Counted from the first letter of the stretch, positions 24,638-32,383 are shown. The stretch is DNA of 42,796 nucleotides from Bacteroidales bacterium (GCA_016290215.1 JAEETH010000025.1:1-42796), one strand, 5' to 3'. The notes: generated from the sequence alone by a model not told the origin. Translations and numbers: made by a program.

Positions 24638-25126
24638 TCATTCGTTTTTCGACATTTTCACCAGTTTTTCCTTGATGCGCGCCAGCCTCACCCCCACATT
24701 GTTCGGCGTGATGCCGATGATGGCCCCGATTTCATCGTAAGTGATGCCTTCGAGCCAAAGCAGGATGAGGCTTCGGTCGATGAGGTCGAGGCGCGAGATG
24801 CGGTCGTAGAGTTCACGGATTTGTTGTGTCTTGGGGTCGTCGGCCTCGTAGGGGTCAATGTCCACGGTCAGCGGCACAGTCTCGATGCGCCGGCGTTCCT
24901 TCTTGTCTTGATTGATTGCCGTGTTGAGCGCGACGCGATAGATCCAAGTCTGCGCGGTGCTGCGTCCCTCATAGTTGTCGAAGCCGTTCCAAAGCCTGAT
25001 GAGGATTTCCTGAAACAGGTCGTCGATTTCGGCCTTGTTGCGCGAGAACATATAGCACACCGTGTAGATGGTCCGCTTGTGCTGCCGCACCAAAAGTTCA
25101 AACTGATGTTCTTTGTCGTTGTTCAT
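24638..25126 (-). CDS. ECF-type RNA polymerase sigma factor
   Basis: 162 residues. Region 2 has FELLVRQHKRTIYTVCYMF, DDLFQEILIRLWNGFDNYEG (the DLFQE core-binding motif) and TWIYRVALNTAINQ. Region 4 has RLDLIDRSLILLWLEGITYDEI and ITPNNVGVRLARIKEKL, the helix-turn-helix that reads the -35. It directs core polymerase to a small regulon, normally held inactive by an anti-sigma protein; the next gene (12 bases on) is the candidate. Its own -7 box is at 25165-25172. The TonB receptor and efflux operon on either side are plausible targets but are preceded by ordinary Bacteroidetes promoters. Confidence 0.92.
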   Translation of the reverse strand: MNNDKEHQFELLVRQHKRTIYTVCYMFSRNKAEIDDLFQEILIRLWNGFDNYEGRSTAQTWIYRVALNTAINQDKKERRRIETVPLTVDIDPYEADDPKTQQIRELYDRISRLDLIDRSLILLWLEGITYDEIGAIIGITPNNVGVRLARIKEKLVKMSKNE

Positions 25127-25164
25127 AATGCTTTTTTCGTTGCAACGTTCATCATGTTAGACAA

Positions 25165-25172
25165 CAAAGGTA
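25165..25172 (-). promoter_or_regulatory. -7 box (TACCTTTG) of the sigma-factor gene
   Basis: Read on the minus strand, TACCTTTG sits 38 bases before the ATG at 25126. No -33 element is seen at standard spacing. Confidence 0.5.
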
Positions 25173-25278
25173 GGGAAATATTACAAGGAAACTTTAGAAA
25201 TCAAAATTTAGGGACTTCTAAAAATCAAGCAAAAGAAAACTCCTACGGAGTACAACTTGTTGAATTATTGTACTTTGT

Positions 25279-25441
25279 TAAGTAGATGAGCAGAATTAGT
25301 TTACTTAAAGGCAGGAGAATTTGGCCGTCAGCAGTCAGCCATCAGCAGTCAGCCTTGGTGCTACCTAGCTGATAGCTGACGGCTGATGGCTTACAGCTAT
25401 AAAGCTTATAATAATGCAGTTTAATTTTGAACAGTTACTTA
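25279..25441. mobile_element. MITE-like element (copy 2), same ends, different core
   Basis: The left end 25279-25304 is identical to 20335-20360, and the right end 25416-25441 differs from 20490-20515 by one base. The core is an AGCTGATAGC-family hairpin (25325-25400), unrelated to the core of copy 1. The flanks carry similar words: AGAAAACTCCTACGG before and AGAAAGCTCCTACGG after. The rest of the 355-base gap 25127-25481 shows only the sigma-factor promoter and a small ACTCC/GGAGT palindrome at 25239-25251. Confidence 0.6.
25325..25400. repeat. AGCTGATAGC-family hairpin (core of MITE copy 2)
   Basis: CCGTCAGCAGTCAGCCATCAGC on the left pairs imperfectly with GCTGATAGCTGACGGCTGATGGC on the right around a TTGGTGCTACC loop. 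It is the closest relative of the hairpin at 16161-16223, which has GGTGACAC at the loop. Confidence 0.7.
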
Positions 25442-25481
25442 TTAAAAGAAAGCTCCTACGGGCAATTTTTAGAAATTAGGA

Positions 25482-26795
25482 TTATTCATTTCTATAAAAC
25501 TCGATAATTTTGCAGCGGTACATGTACTCATAACGCGCTTGCAGCAAATCGGATTCCGCTTTGTAATATCTGATTTTGCTCTCGTTCAGCTCCAAAAGGG
25601 TCTTTTTCCCCATCTCGAAACCTGCATTGGCGTATTCGTAGGCGACGCGCGAAGCCTCCAAACTGTTTTCCATAGCTTCCATTTTTTGCTTTGCGGCCTG
25701 GGCGTTACCGTAGGCTTGCCGAATTTCCTTCCGCAAGGATTTCTCGGTGTTTTCAAGGTTAAGTTGCTGGTCGTCAATGGACAATTCAGTCATCTTCACC
25801 CGGTATTTGGTTTTCATTCCGCTGAAAATCGGGATGTTGAGCGACAAACCGAGTTGCGCCCTGCTATTGCGTTTCAATTGCTCGTTGGTGGGCGTGTTGG
25901 GGTAGTTTTCGCCGAAATAATGGTAAAGTCCGTTGGAATAGCCGGCGTAAAAATCCAACGAGGGAAACCATGCCGACTTGCTGGCTTTAAGGTCGTAATG
26001 GCTCTTTTGCAAGCGCAAGCGGGCGGCTTCCATGGCGGGTTGGTTCATCAAAGCAGTAGCAATGGTGGCCTGTGGTGTCCCGATTTCTTGTTCCTGATTC
26101 GCGAAAAAGACTTCGGGCGAGCTTATCTCAAAAGCAACACTGTCTTCAATCTCAAGGGCTTGCATCAAGGTGAGCAAACGCAGCGATAAATCGGTTTCGG
26201 CTTGGGTGAGTGTAGCTTGGTCTAAGGCAAGTTGGGCTTGGCTTTCGTAGACGTCGGCTTCGGCTATGCGACCGTTTTCATAGAGTTGTTGGGTCTTTTG
26301 CAACTGCTCGGCAGAGAGTTCCGTTTGTCGACGCGCAATTTCGACCTGCTCCTTGCCATAAAGCACCTGCATGTAAAAGCCCATCACGCTGACTTTCAGG
26401 TTGAGTTTGGCCGCATCATAGTCTTTCTCCGAGGCTTGCAGGTTCAAGGCATTGGCTTGGGTGGTGTTGTAGAGGTTCAAACCTTGAAACAGCGGCAATG
26501 ACAGGTTGGCCCCGAAGGACGACGAAGACGAATTGTCGGACACATAAACACCTGTATAGGAAGGCGATTGGCCGAAGCCAAAGTATTCGCCTGCATTCGC
26601 ATTCAAGGTGGGAAGCCAAGCACTTTTACTGGCTTTATATTGGTATTCAGCCTGTTGCTGCGCCAATTGGCTTTTGCGAATGTCGAGGTTATGCTCAAGG
26701 GCATAGTCGATGCACTGGTCAAGGGTCCACACCTTTTGGGCTTGGACACTGAGCATGGTCGCTATCAATAGCGTTATTAGAAATGTGCGTTTCAT
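25482..26795 (-). CDS. TolC family outer-membrane efflux protein
   Basis: 437 residues. A signal peptide (MKRTFLITLLIATMLSVQAQ) is followed by two outer-membrane efflux (OEP) repeats. WTLDQCIDYALEHNLDIRKSQ opens the first, and the second begins near residue 245 with ALMNQPAMEAARLRLQKS. Long alpha-helical coiled-coil stretches (QTELSAEQLQKTQQLYENGR; EKSLRKEIRQAYGNAQAAKQ) would form the periplasmic tunnel. The conserved GMKTKYRV-type loop after SLNIPIFSG is present. It is the last gene of the operon and overlaps the adaptor gene by four bases (ATGA). It would provide the outer-membrane channel for the MacAB-like pump. Confidence 0.93.
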   Translation of the reverse strand: MKRTFLITLLIATMLSVQAQKVWTLDQCIDYALEHNLDIRKSQLAQQQAEYQYKASKSAWLPTLNANAGEYFGFGQSPSYTGVYVSDNSSSSSFGANLSLPLFQGLNLYNTTQANALNLQASEKDYDAAKLNLKVSVMGFYMQVLYGKEQVEIARRQTELSAEQLQKTQQLYENGRIAEADVYESQAQLALDQATLTQAETDLSLRLLTLMQALEIEDSVAFEISSPEVFFANQEQEIGTPQATIATALMNQPAMEAARLRLQKSHYDLKASKSAWFPSLDFYAGYSNGLYHYFGENYPNTPTNEQLKRNSRAQLGLSLNIPIFSGMKTKYRVKMTELSIDDQQLNLENTEKSLRKEIRQAYGNAQAAKQKMEAMENSLEASRVAYEYANAGFEMGKKTLLELNESKIRYYKAESDLLQARYEYMYRCKIIEFYRNE

Positions 26796-27895
26796 TTTTC
26801 TTCGGTTTTTTCGATTCCACGGATTTTGTCGCCTACCTGCAGCCCTTCCTTGACGACGATGTTCACGCCATCGGAAAGGCCGACTTTAACAGCTTGCTTC
26901 CCAAATTGTTGCGGAGCGTCTTCCTTGGTGCAGCGATAAACGTAGGTTTCGCCGTTCTCGTAGCTGATACAGCTTTCGGGCACGGTCACGGCGCCTTCCT
27001 CCCTGTCAAGGATGATTTCGGCGTTGGCGGAGTAGCCGGCGCGGACGAAGATGTCGTCAGGCAGGATGGCGCGGGCTTTCATCTCGAAGAACACGGCACC
27101 GCTTTCCTGTGTGCCCTTGGGCGCGATGTATTCCAACACGGCATCAAACTTGCGGTCGTTCATGGCTCCGATGGTCAAGGTCATGGGCATTCCCTCGTGG
27201 ATTTTGCCCACCTCGGTTTCGTCGAGTTTTCCCTTGAAAATCATGTCCTTCATGTTGGCGATGGTCGCAATGGTGGTGCCGTCGTTGAAGGTGTTGGAAT
27301 TGATGACCGAGTTGCCGACCTTCACGGGGATGTCGAGGATCATGCCCGAGATGGTGGCCTTGATTTTCGTGTTGCTGTAGCCCGTCGCGTTCTTCGAGAT
27401 GCCCTCCTTGATGATGTTCAGCTGGTCTTGGGCATTGCTGTAGTTTTCCTTAGCCTGCTGGTATTCGAGCTGCGACTTCTCGAATTCCTCGGTGGAAATC
27501 AATCCTTTAGCCTTCAGGTTTTGCTGGCGTTGATAGGTCTTTTCCACGTTGTCCAAGTTCATTTTGGCCACGCGCACCTGCGACTCGGCAGCAGAGAGGT
27601 TGCTCACGTCGGGGATGACCTTCACCACAGCGATGACCTCACCCTCCTGCACCTGCTGACCAGGCTCTTTCAGGATTTCGGAGATGATACCCGACACTTG
27701 CGGCTTCATGGCCACCTCATCGCGCGGGTCGATTTGTCCCGTCACCACCGTCGATTTCTGGATGGTGTCGATTTTGGCCGTCTCGATTGCATAAACGACC
27801 TCCTTCGGCCTTGATTTCTTGTAGAGATACACGAAAGTCCAGATGACTCCAACTCCTAACAAGATGAAAAACAAGATTTTAAAGAATTTCTTCAT
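26792..27895 (-). CDS. Periplasmic adaptor (membrane fusion protein, MacA/HlyD type)
   Basis: 367 residues. An N-terminal signal-anchor (KILFFILLGVGVIWTFVYLY) is followed by a first lipoyl half (VVTGQIDPRDEVAMKPQVSG). A coiled-coil hairpin of about 80 residues contains VRVAKMNLDNVEKTYQRQQN and EEFEKSQLEYQQAKENYSN. The second lipoyl half (ISGMILDIPVKVGNSVINS) and beta-barrel/membrane-proximal domains follow. It would bridge the MacB-like permeases to TolC. The TolC start overlaps its stop by four bases. It is separated from the permease genes by 348 bases of repeats, so the two halves of the operon may be expressed unequally. Confidence 0.92.
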   Translation of the reverse strand: MKKFFKILFFILLGVGVIWTFVYLYKKSRPKEVVYAIETAKIDTIQKSTVVTGQIDPRDEVAMKPQVSGIISEILKEPGQQVQEGEVIAVVKVIPDVSNLSAAESQVRVAKMNLDNVEKTYQRQQNLKAKGLISTEEFEKSQLEYQQAKENYSNAQDQLNIIKEGISKNATGYSNTKIKATISGMILDIPVKVGNSVINSNTFNDGTTIATIANMKDMIFKGKLDETEVGKIHEGMPMTLTIGAMNDRKFDAVLEYIAPKGTQESGAVFFEMKARAILPDDIFVRAGYSANAEIILDREEGAVTVPESCISYENGETYVYRCTKEDAPQQFGKQAVKVGLSDGVNIVVKEGLQVGDKIRGIEKTEEK

Positions 27896-28243
27896 AGCGG
27901 TAAGATTTCAAATTTCTTATTTCAAGATTTCTAATTTCGAGATTCAAAATTCAAGATTTAATATTCAAAATTCAAAGATTTAAAGATTTAACCGCACTGT
28001 ATCGGCTGCCACGATGTGTCAGCCCTACATCCCCAAACCCATTAATCACCCCTCACACTTCATACCTCAAACCTCATACTTCATACCTCACAACTCAACC
28101 CCTGGATTGCTTCGTTCCTCGCAATGACGCAAAGCGGCAACTCACACCTCATAACTCATACCTCCCACTTCATACCTCCTACTTCACACCTCCCACTTCA
28201 TACCTCAATAACTATCAACTATCAACTCTCAACTCTCAACTAA
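27896..28243. repeat. 348-bp repeat-filled gap inside the efflux operon
   Basis: 27905-27987 is a TTTCAAGATTTC/ATTCAAAATTC word array. 28050-28205 is a degenerate tandem array of CTCATACTTCATAC/CCTCACAACTC words, interrupted at 28101-28140 by a piece of the GGATTGCTTCG...GCAATGACG repeat. 28206-28243 is TATCAACTATCAACTCTC. I see no gene, tRNA or clear promoter in it. The CTCAxACCT strand asymmetry (almost no G) is unusual. Confidence 0.7.
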
Positions 28244-29506
28244 TCACTCCTCCCTAATTGCATCAATCGCTTTGATTTGAATGGCCCTCAAAGCAGGCAA
28301 TACGCCCGCCAAAAGGCCTGATAAGATGACTATAATCGTGGCCGCAACCGCCGCCTTGAAACTCATGTAAGGCTCTTGGAACATCATGTTGTCGCTCGGC
28401 ATGTTGGAAGTAATCATCCCCACGATAGCCATAATGCCTACACCGATACACAAACCGACCAAGCCCGCCAAAGTGGTGAGCAACAGGCTCTCCGACAGCA
28501 CTTGGCCGATGATGTCCTTGGGCTTGGCCCCGATAGCACGCCTTACACCGATCTCACGGGTGCGTTCTTTCACCGTTACGAGCATAATGTTGCTTACCCC
28601 GATGATGCCCGACATCAACGTGCCCAAGCCCACAATCCAGATGAGGATGTGGATGCCGAAAAACATGCCTTTGAAGGCTTTGAAAATCTCCGACACGTTG
28701 AATGAATTGATGGCATCCTCATCGGTGGGCGCAATGTCGTGCCGCTGCTTGATGAGCTGTTTCAGGTCTTCTTCAAAGCTCGTGATGGGCGTGTCGTCAT
28801 CAGCAACGATGGCAAAGAAACGAATCTTGTCACCTAAGGCATACACCTGCTGCATGGTCGTGTACGGCAGGATGACCGACTCGTCGATGGAGCCATTGAT
28901 GTTGACATTGTCCGTGTAGGAACGTATCACCCCCACCACTTGAAAATATATCCCGTTGACCTTGACCATCTTACCCAATGGGTCTTCGCCTCGCTCAAAC
29001 ATGGTTTCATACACTTTCTTTCCCAAGAGGCACACCTTGCGGTTGGCAGAGATGTCGGTATCGTTGATGAAACGGCCCTTCAGAATCTTCGACTTTTCAA
29101 TCTCATTATATTCGGGCAGCACGCCTTTCACTGAGAAGCTGCCGCCGCGACTGCCGTAAATCACGTTCTTGTCCTCGCTCGACCACACGCTGGCCTCGGG
29201 CGAGATGGCTTTGACACATGGGAATGTTTCCTTGATGGCCTCCAAATCAGTCAATTGCATCGACCAAGAACGACCTTTTTGGTAGCCTTTGTAAGGTTCG
29301 CTGGTTTCACCGGTGAAGAAGAAAGCCGTGTTGGGAGTCACGCCTTCCACCTGCTGCATCAGGCCGTTCTCGAAGCCGTTTCCCGTCGAGGACAGCACGA
29401 CAAGCAGGAAAATGCCCCAAAACACGCCGAAAGCCGTCAGCAAGCTGCGGGTCTTGTTGCGCGTGATGGTCTGCCAAATCTCGTGTATGCCGTCGAAGTC
29501 GAACAT
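28244..29506 (-). CDS. MacB-like ABC transporter permease
   Basis: 420 residues. An N-terminal helix (TRSLLTAFGVFWGIFLLVVL) is followed by a large MacB periplasmic core domain (about 45-270). Three C-terminal FtsX-type helices include a first one in the IWIVGLGTLMSGIIGVSNIM region, and the conserved cytoplasmic loop is VKERTREIGVRRAIGAKPKD. The family couples cytoplasmic ATP hydrolysis to periplasmic conformational change rather than moving substrate through the permease itself. It pairs with the preceding permease gene, whose stop lies 12 bases upstream, to make a heterodimer (inference). Confidence 0.92.
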   Translation of the reverse strand: MFDFDGIHEIWQTITRNKTRSLLTAFGVFWGIFLLVVLSSTGNGFENGLMQQVEGVTPNTAFFFTGETSEPYKGYQKGRSWSMQLTDLEAIKETFPCVKAISPEASVWSSEDKNVIYGSRGGSFSVKGVLPEYNEIEKSKILKGRFINDTDISANRKVCLLGKKVYETMFERGEDPLGKMVKVNGIYFQVVGVIRSYTDNVNINGSIDESVILPYTTMQQVYALGDKIRFFAIVADDDTPITSFEEDLKQLIKQRHDIAPTDEDAINSFNVSEIFKAFKGMFFGIHILIWIVGLGTLMSGIIGVSNIMLVTVKERTREIGVRRAIGAKPKDIIGQVLSESLLLTTLAGLVGLCIGVGIMAIVGMITSNMPSDNMMFQEPYMSFKAAVAATIIVILSGLLAGVLPALRAIQIKAIDAIREE

Positions 29507-29518
29507 GATGCGTGGTTG

Positions 29519-30754
29519 TTATCTGTAATTCATTGCTTCAATAGGTTTGATTTTCACGGCGTTGCGGGCAGGGAAGAAACCTGCCAGCACACCGCAGACG
29601 ATGAGCAAAGCCGTTGCCATCAGCACGATGCGGATGTCGATGCTTGGGACAATGTTCAAGGAGATTTCCTTGCCTTCCTGAACCTTAGCCAGAATATTGC
29701 CACCGACCTCAGCCGCAATCATGCCAAGCCACATCCCGATATAGCCGAATATAGTGGTGATAATCAAGGATTCGGTGACGATGGAAGCCAAAATCGAGCG
29801 TGACTTGGCGCCGAGGGCCTTGCGGATGCCGATTTCGTTGGTGCGTTCCTTCACGGTGATGCGCATGATGTTGCTCACGCCCACGATGCCCGAAATGAGC
29901 ATGGCGAAACCGATGATCCAGATGAAAAGCTCCAACGTGTGGAGGATTTTCATGGTTTGCAAGTATTCCTCTTGTCGGCTGCGGATGTAAACGGCTGACG
30001 TGTCGTCGGGGTCAAATTCGTGCAGCCCCGCCAACTGGGTTCGCAGTGATTCCGTAAACGCCTCGTTATCCTCCTTGGTTTCCAAGCCTTTGACGGTGAA
30101 ATTCAACATCCAGTATCGGCTCTGCCTCGTGATTTTCTTTAAAGTGGAAAACGGGACGTAACCCTCTCCTCCATCAGAGCGGCCTTGTGCTTCACAAACA
30201 CCTACGACGTTGAAAGCCATGCTGTTGATGATAATAAATTGGCCAAGTGGAGAGGTATCTTTGCCAAAGAGCTTGTCGCGCAATGTCTCATCGATGACGA
30301 TGAACTTCTCGCTGTTTTTTTCGTCCATCTCGTTGACAAAACGTCCTTCCAACAGTTCTACATGGTTGATTCCCTTGAAAACGGGCCTCACGCCACTCAC
30401 GAAAACACTGCTCGACTTGTCGCCTAAGGTGGCGAAACCGTTGATATAGATGCGCGGCGACACTTGGTCAACGTTTCTCACTTCAGTTTCAAGGAACCGG
30501 ATGTCCTTGTCGTTGAACATGATGGAACGGTTAATGCCGTGACCTTTGAAAGGGATGGAGGTCTCGCCGCTATAAATCATATAGACGTTTGTTCTCTGGT
30601 CGCTGAACTCATCGCCGATGCCATTCATGATGCCGTTGCCGGCAGCAAGCAGCACAATGAGGATGAAGATGCCCCACGAGATGGCGAATCCCGTGAGGAA
30701 AGTCCTCAACTTGTTGCGGCTCAAGGCCATGAATATTTCGCGCCAGAAGTCCAT
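29519..30754 (-). CDS. MacB-like ABC transporter permease
   Basis: 411 residues with the same architecture as its downstream neighbour: N-terminal helix (RTFLTGFAISWGIFILIVLL), MacB periplasmic core (about 45-260), then three helices with VKERTNEIGIRKALGAKSRS in the coupling loop and a C-terminal PARNAVKIKPIEAMNYR. The two permeases are clearly paralogous but diverged, as expected for a heteromeric MacB pair. It is separated from the ATPase gene by 159 bases that hold a hairpin repeat. Confidence 0.92.
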   Translation of the reverse strand: MDFWREIFMALSRNKLRTFLTGFAISWGIFILIVLLAAGNGIMNGIGDEFSDQRTNVYMIYSGETSIPFKGHGINRSIMFNDKDIRFLETEVRNVDQVSPRIYINGFATLGDKSSSVFVSGVRPVFKGINHVELLEGRFVNEMDEKNSEKFIVIDETLRDKLFGKDTSPLGQFIIINSMAFNVVGVCEAQGRSDGGEGYVPFSTLKKITRQSRYWMLNFTVKGLETKEDNEAFTESLRTQLAGLHEFDPDDTSAVYIRSRQEEYLQTMKILHTLELFIWIIGFAMLISGIVGVSNIMRITVKERTNEIGIRKALGAKSRSILASIVTESLIITTIFGYIGMWLGMIAAEVGGNILAKVQEGKEISLNIVPSIDIRIVLMATALLIVCGVLAGFFPARNAVKIKPIEAMNYR

Positions 30755-30810
30755 TAGTGAACGGTTTAAATTAGTTTGAAATATGCTTTAAGGTTAGACG
30801 CGTGCCATTG

Positions 30811-30874
30811 GCGGCTGTAAGCTATAAGCTCGGTTACATCTAAGCTTATAGCTTATAGCTGATTGCTTAAAGCC
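30811..30874. repeat. AAGCTTATAGC-family hairpin between ATPase and permease
   Basis: GGCTGTAAGCTATAAGCT on the left pairs with AAGCTTATAGCTTATAGC and GGCTTTAAG-like words on the right, with GGTTACATC in the loop. It is an intercistronic hairpin of the same broad family as 25325-25400. Confidence 0.65.
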
Positions 30875-30913
30875 AAACACTGTATCGCGTCCATATAAAC
30901 TAAACGTACACAT

Positions 30914-31621
30914 TTACTTTATTTCTTTGCTGAAGTCAATAAGGTCGGGGTTGTTGATTTCTATGTTTTCGATGACACCGTCTTTCAGGTGGATGATTTT
31001 GTTGGTGCGCAGGGCAATGCCTTTTTCGTGGGTGACGATGATCATGGTGATGCCGCTTTGGTTCACTTCGCGGAGGATTTGCATCACCTCGGCGGAGGTC
31101 TTGCTGTCCAAGGCACCTGTAGGCTCGTCGGCAAGGATGACTTTCGGTTGGGTCACCAAGGCGCGGGCCATCGAGACACGCTGCTTTTGTCCGCCGGAGA
31201 GCTCGTTGGGGTAATGGTCGGCCCATTCCTTCAGGCCAAAGCGTTCGAGATATTCCAAAGCCAGTTCATTGCGCTTCTTGCGACCCACGTTCTGGTAATA
31301 GAGGGGCAGCGCCACATTCTCCATCGCAGTCTTGAAGGGGATGAGGTTAAACGACTGGAAGATGAAGCCGATGGTACGGTTGCGCATGTCGGCAGCCTCG
31401 TTCTCGCTGAGGTTTTTCACCAATTTTCCGTTGAGGTAGTATTCACCTGTGTCGTAATTGTCGAGGATGCCCAATATATTTAATAAGGTGGATTTCCCCG
31501 AGCCCGAGGCCCCCATGATGCTGACCATCTCCCCTTCTGCAACCTCCAAATCGATGCCTTTCAGCACGTGCAGAGGCTGGGCTCCAAAGTAGGTCTTGTT
31601 TATTTTCTCCAATCGAATCAT
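30914..31621 (-). CDS. ABC transporter ATP-binding protein (MacB/LolD type)
   Basis: 235 residues from the ATG at 31621 (MIRLEKINKTYFG). A longer in-frame version from 31714 would begin inside the hairpin repeat at 31697-31795 and adds an unrelated 31-residue tail. All motifs are present: Walker A MGASGSGKSTLLN, Q-loop FIFQSFNLIP, signature LSGGQKQRVSMARAL, Walker B VILADEPTGALDS and switch VTHEKG. It is the first gene of the efflux operon and energises the two FtsX-like permeases. The promoter (31952-31982) is 330 bases upstream, so the mRNA has an unusually long, structured leader. Confidence 0.94.
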   Translation of the reverse strand: MIRLEKINKTYFGAQPLHVLKGIDLEVAEGEMVSIMGASGSGKSTLLNILGILDNYDTGEYYLNGKLVKNLSENEAADMRNRTIGFIFQSFNLIPFKTAMENVALPLYYQNVGRKKRNELALEYLERFGLKEWADHYPNELSGGQKQRVSMARALVTQPKVILADEPTGALDSKTSAEVMQILREVNQSGITMIIVTHEKGIALRTNKIIHLKDGVIENIEINNPDLIDFSKEIK

Positions 31622-31696
31622 CGCCTTGTTAATTATCTGTTCAAAAGTAAAATGCAATCTGTTTGGACTTCGAGACTTCGGGACACGGGACTTTTT

Positions 31697-31795
31697 GACC
31701 ATAACCATTGACAATGACTATGACCGCTTTCATGAGAATGCTGAAGTTTCAGCCTTGGGTTGAAGTGGTCATTGTCATAGTCACAAGTCATAGTC
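31697..31795. repeat. Hairpin repeat, TGACTATGAC family (copy 3), with GACTTCGGGAC flanks
   Basis: GACCATAACCATTGACAATG... pairs with ...CATTGTCATAGTCACAAGTCATAGTC; the centre holds GCTGAAGTTTCAGC, as in copy 2. It is framed by GAGACTTCGGGACACGGGAC (31675-31692) and CCCGCCGTCTCGCGTC (31795-31810), words of the hairpin at 10256-10328, making a longer nested stem. It lies in the efflux operon leader. Confidence 0.75.
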
Positions 31796-31951
31796 CCGCC
31801 GTCTCGCGTCATACCACCCATTTCCCATAAGTAATACGTAGAAAAACCGCTTTTGTTACATCCAGACAAAAACAATTGCCGTTTTCCGTTTCCGCTTGAC
31901 AATCCGTATGTTGCGCTATTTAGCATTAGTGTATTAGTTTATTAGAACACT

Positions 31952-31982
31952 GCAAATGTACAACCTTTTTTGGATATGTCAA
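31952..31982 (-). promoter_or_regulatory. Promoter of the efflux operon (TTG-N19-TACATTTGC)
   Basis: On the minus strand TTG (31982-31980), 19 bases, TACATTTGC (31960-31952). Sequence and spacing match the TonB-receptor promoter at 23151-23181. The transcript would have a leader of about 320 nt before the ATPase ATG. The leader contains the hairpin at 31697-31795 and no convincing gene. Confidence 0.65.
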
Positions 31983-32012
31983 GAAAAAAGTTGATTTTTT
32001 TTGACGCTCAGT

Positions 32013-32103
32013 TGGCGGCCTTTTGGCTTGTGGCTTGTGGCTGTCATTAGTCGTGGGACTTGCCACTCGGTAAAGACAGCCATAAGCCATGGGCTATTGG
32101 CCA
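32013..32103. repeat. GGCTTATGGC-family hairpin
   Basis: TGGCGGCCTTTTGGCTTGTGGC ... GGCTGTC on the left pairs with GACAGCCATAAGCC ... GGGCTATTGGCCA on the right. It resembles 40700-40789, which has GGCTGTC...GGACTGCC at the same place. It lies immediately upstream of the efflux operon promoter. Confidence 0.65.
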
Positions 32104-32108
32104 TCGTC

Positions 32109-32383
32109 GGGAGATTCCCAAGGGAATGGAAAGTCGGTTTTGAGATAAAAAGCGGCGGCAAGTGGAGGTTCCCTTCGGGAATGGAGTATGTGGAGGGTTT
32201 AAAACAGCGGCGGCAAGTGGAGGTTCCCTTCGGGAATGGAGTATGTGGTGGGTTTAAAATAGCGGCGGCAAGTGGAGGTTCCCTTCGGGAATGGAGTATG
32301 TGGTGGGTTTAAAATAGCGGCGGCAAGTGGAGGTTCCCTTCGGGAATGGAGCATGTGGAGGGTTTAAAACAGCGGCGGCAAGC
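32109..32383. repeat. 55-bp tandem repeat, five units
   Basis: Units begin at 32109, 32164, 32219, 32274 and 32329. The last four are almost identical; the first is diverged but the same length. Each unit contains a small hairpin (TTCCC-TTC-GGGAA, positions 6-18 of the unit), then ATGGAGTATGTGG, GGGTTTAAAA and AGCGGCGGCAAGT. There are no spacers, so this is not CRISPR. The period is not a multiple of three, so it is not coding. An inverted piece (AAGCCGCCGC ... CGGGAACCTCC, 32409-32434) closes the array with a hairpin. Confidence 0.85.

Noticed and set aside
31633-31926. A 97-codon minus-strand reading frame starting 26 bases after the efflux promoter's -7 box (MLNSATYGLSSGNGKRQ...)
   Set aside because: More than half of it runs through the dispersed hairpin repeat, codon content is atypical, and no ribosome site or domain is seen. 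A short leader peptide of about 40 residues cannot be fully excluded.
32001-32312. Plus-strand frames across the 55-bp array
   Set aside because: The period is not divisible by three, so the frames change between units and no consistent peptide results.
32109-32383. CRISPR array
   Set aside because: The 55-bp units are contiguous with no unique spacers, and there are no cas genes.
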